Shown here: positions 42,636-44,095 of the stretch, piece by piece
Layout: every line of letters starts with the position of its first letter
How positions within the stretch are numbered: position 1 is the stretch's first letter
Assembly (NCBI GenBank): GCA_003598085.1
Contig: QZKU01000101.1
Coordinates: 1-44,095 of the forward strand
Origin: Candidatus Abyssobacteria bacterium SURF_5
GTDB taxonomy: Bacteria > Abyssobacteria > SURF-5
DNA length: 44,095 bases
Direction: 5' to 3'
Position numbers and translations under genes: made by a program
Notes under the pieces: model-generated
The model's database searches: none
Told to the model about the DNA's origin: nothing
Seen by the model: the letters and a program-made list of their open reading frames with translations, nothing else

Positions 42636-43796
42636 TCAACTCTCAAGAATGATTCGTCGCCAGAACCGGTGTTTCCATCCCATACAGAATCGCAGATTCA
42701 GACATTTGCCGCAACGAATGCATCCTTCAATTTGAAGTGTCTTGGTCTTGCGGTCAAATTTCCGGCAAGGAAAGCATATTACTACGCAGTAGCCGCAGTC
42801 AAGACAATTTATCATCCTCTTGATAAGAGAATCCGCAATGGTTTCGGGAACATCCCAGAAGCGGATCATGTCTTTCTGACAAAACCAGTTACCCCTGACG
42901 GGCGTGAGATGTTTGGTGTTTATCCAAGCTTTATCACGTATTCGATATGATAATGCTCCATTCCGCAGCCGCCTCTTAAACGCGCCCACAGTGTTCTGTG
43001 CTCTTAATCTCTTCCAATGTACAAAACCGTGCTTGGCAATTTTTTCTTCCCTGGTCTTATGTTGTTTCTTGTCAGCTGATTTTTCGATTAAGCCGCTCTC
43101 AAAGATCAAGTTTTCTATCAGAGCATAATAGCGCTTATGAACTTCGGGAAAGCGATAACGGCCATAGATTTGGCTCTTGGCCTCTGGAGTATAGCAACAT
43201 ATGCAATATGTTCTTTCCAAGTGTTCATAAATGGGATTGAGGGGGAGACCATAACGTTCCTTCAGGATAGTTATTACCTCTTGCTTGCTAAAATCGAGAA
43301 TCGGGTTGAAACATGGCAAATCTAAGCATGTATATATTTCGAACGGCGAATGCAAGTTATGGCTATAATCGCTTCCGGATATCCCGCGGAACATTACCCC
43401 CGAGAGCGGACTGCGCGCTCCTTTTTTTTGGAGCCATTCCAAGAACCCTGTTCCTATAAGCAGTGGTCGACACCATGCCTCCTTTAAAGTTAGGAAACCA
43501 ATGCCACGATCAATGAGTTCGAAATACTGCAGGAAAGGCTTGACTATTTCAATATTGAAACCGAAAGCCCTCATGCCTTCAGCGTACTGCTCGTATTCCG
43601 GAAATTCAAGCTGGTGGTGTGAGTAGAGACAAGGCGGGCTTTCGGAGCCCACCGCTTCATAAAGCAACGCAGCGACGGCAAGACTGTCCTTTCCAGTAGA
43701 GAAGGCCACGAATCGATGTTTGCTGTCAAGCCGGGTCCACAATTCGCGCAGATGGGCCACAGTCGCCTTGACTTTATTTTCAAGGGGCTTATCCAT
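42636..43796 (-). CDS. PP-loop phosphoadenosine-phosphosulfate-reductase-like protein with ferredoxin-like tail
   Basis: This 386-aa protein has a PP-loop ATP-pyrophosphatase site S33-T-G-K36-D-S38, as in PAPS reductases and DndC-type enzymes, and a mid-protein CICCYTPEAKS segment. A Cys-rich C-terminus follows: C331-x2-C-x2-C337, C341, C344, and C359-x2-C-x2-C365, C371, suggesting one or two Fe-S clusters. The family includes sulfate assimilation enzymes and DNA or tRNA sulfur modifiers. The Fe-S tail argues for a sulfur transfer or archaeal-type PAPS-reductase-like role rather than a plain reductase. Its start overlaps the upstream gene by 8 bases, so the two are coupled. The exact reaction is unknown. 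Confidence 0.75.
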   Translation of the reverse strand: MDKPLENKVKATVAHLRELWTRLDSKHRFVAFSTGKDSLAVAALLYEAVGSESPPCLYSHHQLEFPEYEQYAEGMRAFGFNIEIVKPFLQYFELIDRGIGFLTLKEAWCRPLLIGTGFLEWLQKKGARSPLSGVMFRGISGSDYSHNLHSPFEIYTCLDLPCFNPILDFSKQEVITILKERYGLPLNPIYEHLERTYCICCYTPEAKSQIYGRYRFPEVHKRYYALIENLIFESGLIEKSADKKQHKTREEKIAKHGFVHWKRLRAQNTVGAFKRRLRNGALSYRIRDKAWINTKHLTPVRGNWFCQKDMIRFWDVPETIADSLIKRMINCLDCGYCVVICFPCRKFDRKTKTLQIEGCIRCGKCLNLRFCMGWKHRFWRRIILES

Positions 43797-44095
43797 TTGC
43801 CACCACGAGCAGCCGCTGAAGCACTTTGCCGGCTACAATTGACTTGTCCTTGCCCTTGATGCAGGTTTTCTTTGCATAAGATTCTATCTTTACTTGCAGT
43901 GGTTCTTTCATTGTCGGTGGAACCTTGACCGGCAGAATGACATATGATTCACCTGATTCTTCTTTGAGTTGCATATCGAACTTAGCCCAATCGAGTTCAG
44001 ACTCATTTTGGACACTTTGGGCTTGGGTTTGGTCAAAAATCTGCAAAAACCCCTTATTTTTTGGGGGTTCGATTTTCCGGAAGTCGAAATGTAGT
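43789..44095 (-). CDS. Unknown protein, C-terminal part (runs off window edge)
   Basis: The frame is open to the end of the window; an internal TTG at 44046 could be misread as a start. The visible 102 or so residues contain QAQSVQNESELDW, VILPVKVPPTMKEP, and a basic GKDKSIVAGKVLQRLL tail. There are no recognised motifs. It overlaps the PAPS-reductase-like gene by 8 bases and is probably translationally coupled to it, so it likely belongs to the same pathway. Function is not assigned. Confidence 0.55.
   Translation of the reverse strand, partial: LHFDFRKIEPPKNKGFLQIFDQTQAQSVQNESELDWAKFDMQLKEESGESYVILPVKVPPTMKEPLQVKIESYAKKTCIKGKDKSIVAGKVLQRLLVVANG

Overview
The window comes from an uncultured, probably anaerobic Gram-negative-type bacterium. 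The supporting signs are a glycyl-radical enzyme, a selenocysteine tRNA, several lipoprotein signals, peptidoglycan-recycling enzymes, and intergenic mosaic repeats of the kind seen in many environmental genomes. The phylum cannot be fixed from sequence alone.

Bases 1-8100 are an accessory, defence-like block. A 5'-truncated gene resembling the C-terminus of DUF1156 DNA methylases is followed by a DUF262/HNH (GmrSD-like) nuclease and a large DUF499 ATPase, all on the + strand. Next come an AbiJ/HEPN-like protein and an overlapping 108-aa partner, a repeat-rich gap, and a HicB-HicA toxin-antitoxin pair on the - strand with a good promoter and a candidate operator.

Bases 8100-14570 are mostly - strand metabolism: acyl-CoA dehydrogenase, a gamma-carbonic-anhydrase-like hexapeptide protein, a short-chain dehydrogenase, and a glycyl-radical enzyme with no activase in view. 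Dispersed repeats fill the gaps. A Tat-like or Sec-exported amidohydrolase diverges from the glycyl-radical gene.

Bases 16360-34352 form one long tightly packed + strand unit. It runs leuS, a double beta-propeller protein, an SLT lytic transglycosylase, an ABC importer (a lipoprotein-binding-protein/permease fusion plus a second permease), a SpoIID/LytB-type lipoprotein, NamZ (DUF1343), NagZ, AnmK, and a two-domain AmiC-type amidase lipoprotein. Taken together it looks like a peptidoglycan cleavage, import and recycling pathway in which an ABC importer may bring in murein sugars. The substrate assignment is inference.

Bases 34469-40836 hold a - strand acyl-CoA ligase, a + strand YfhO-type membrane protein, and a - strand unassigned polytopic membrane protein. 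Bases 41140-41994 hold tRNA-Sec (UGA) directly behind a MntA-HepT toxin-antitoxin pair, whose HepT reading frame runs into the tRNA gene. Bases 42163-44095 hold a DUF523 protein, a PAPS-reductase-like PP-loop protein with a ferredoxin-like tail, and the C-terminus of an unknown protein that runs off the window.
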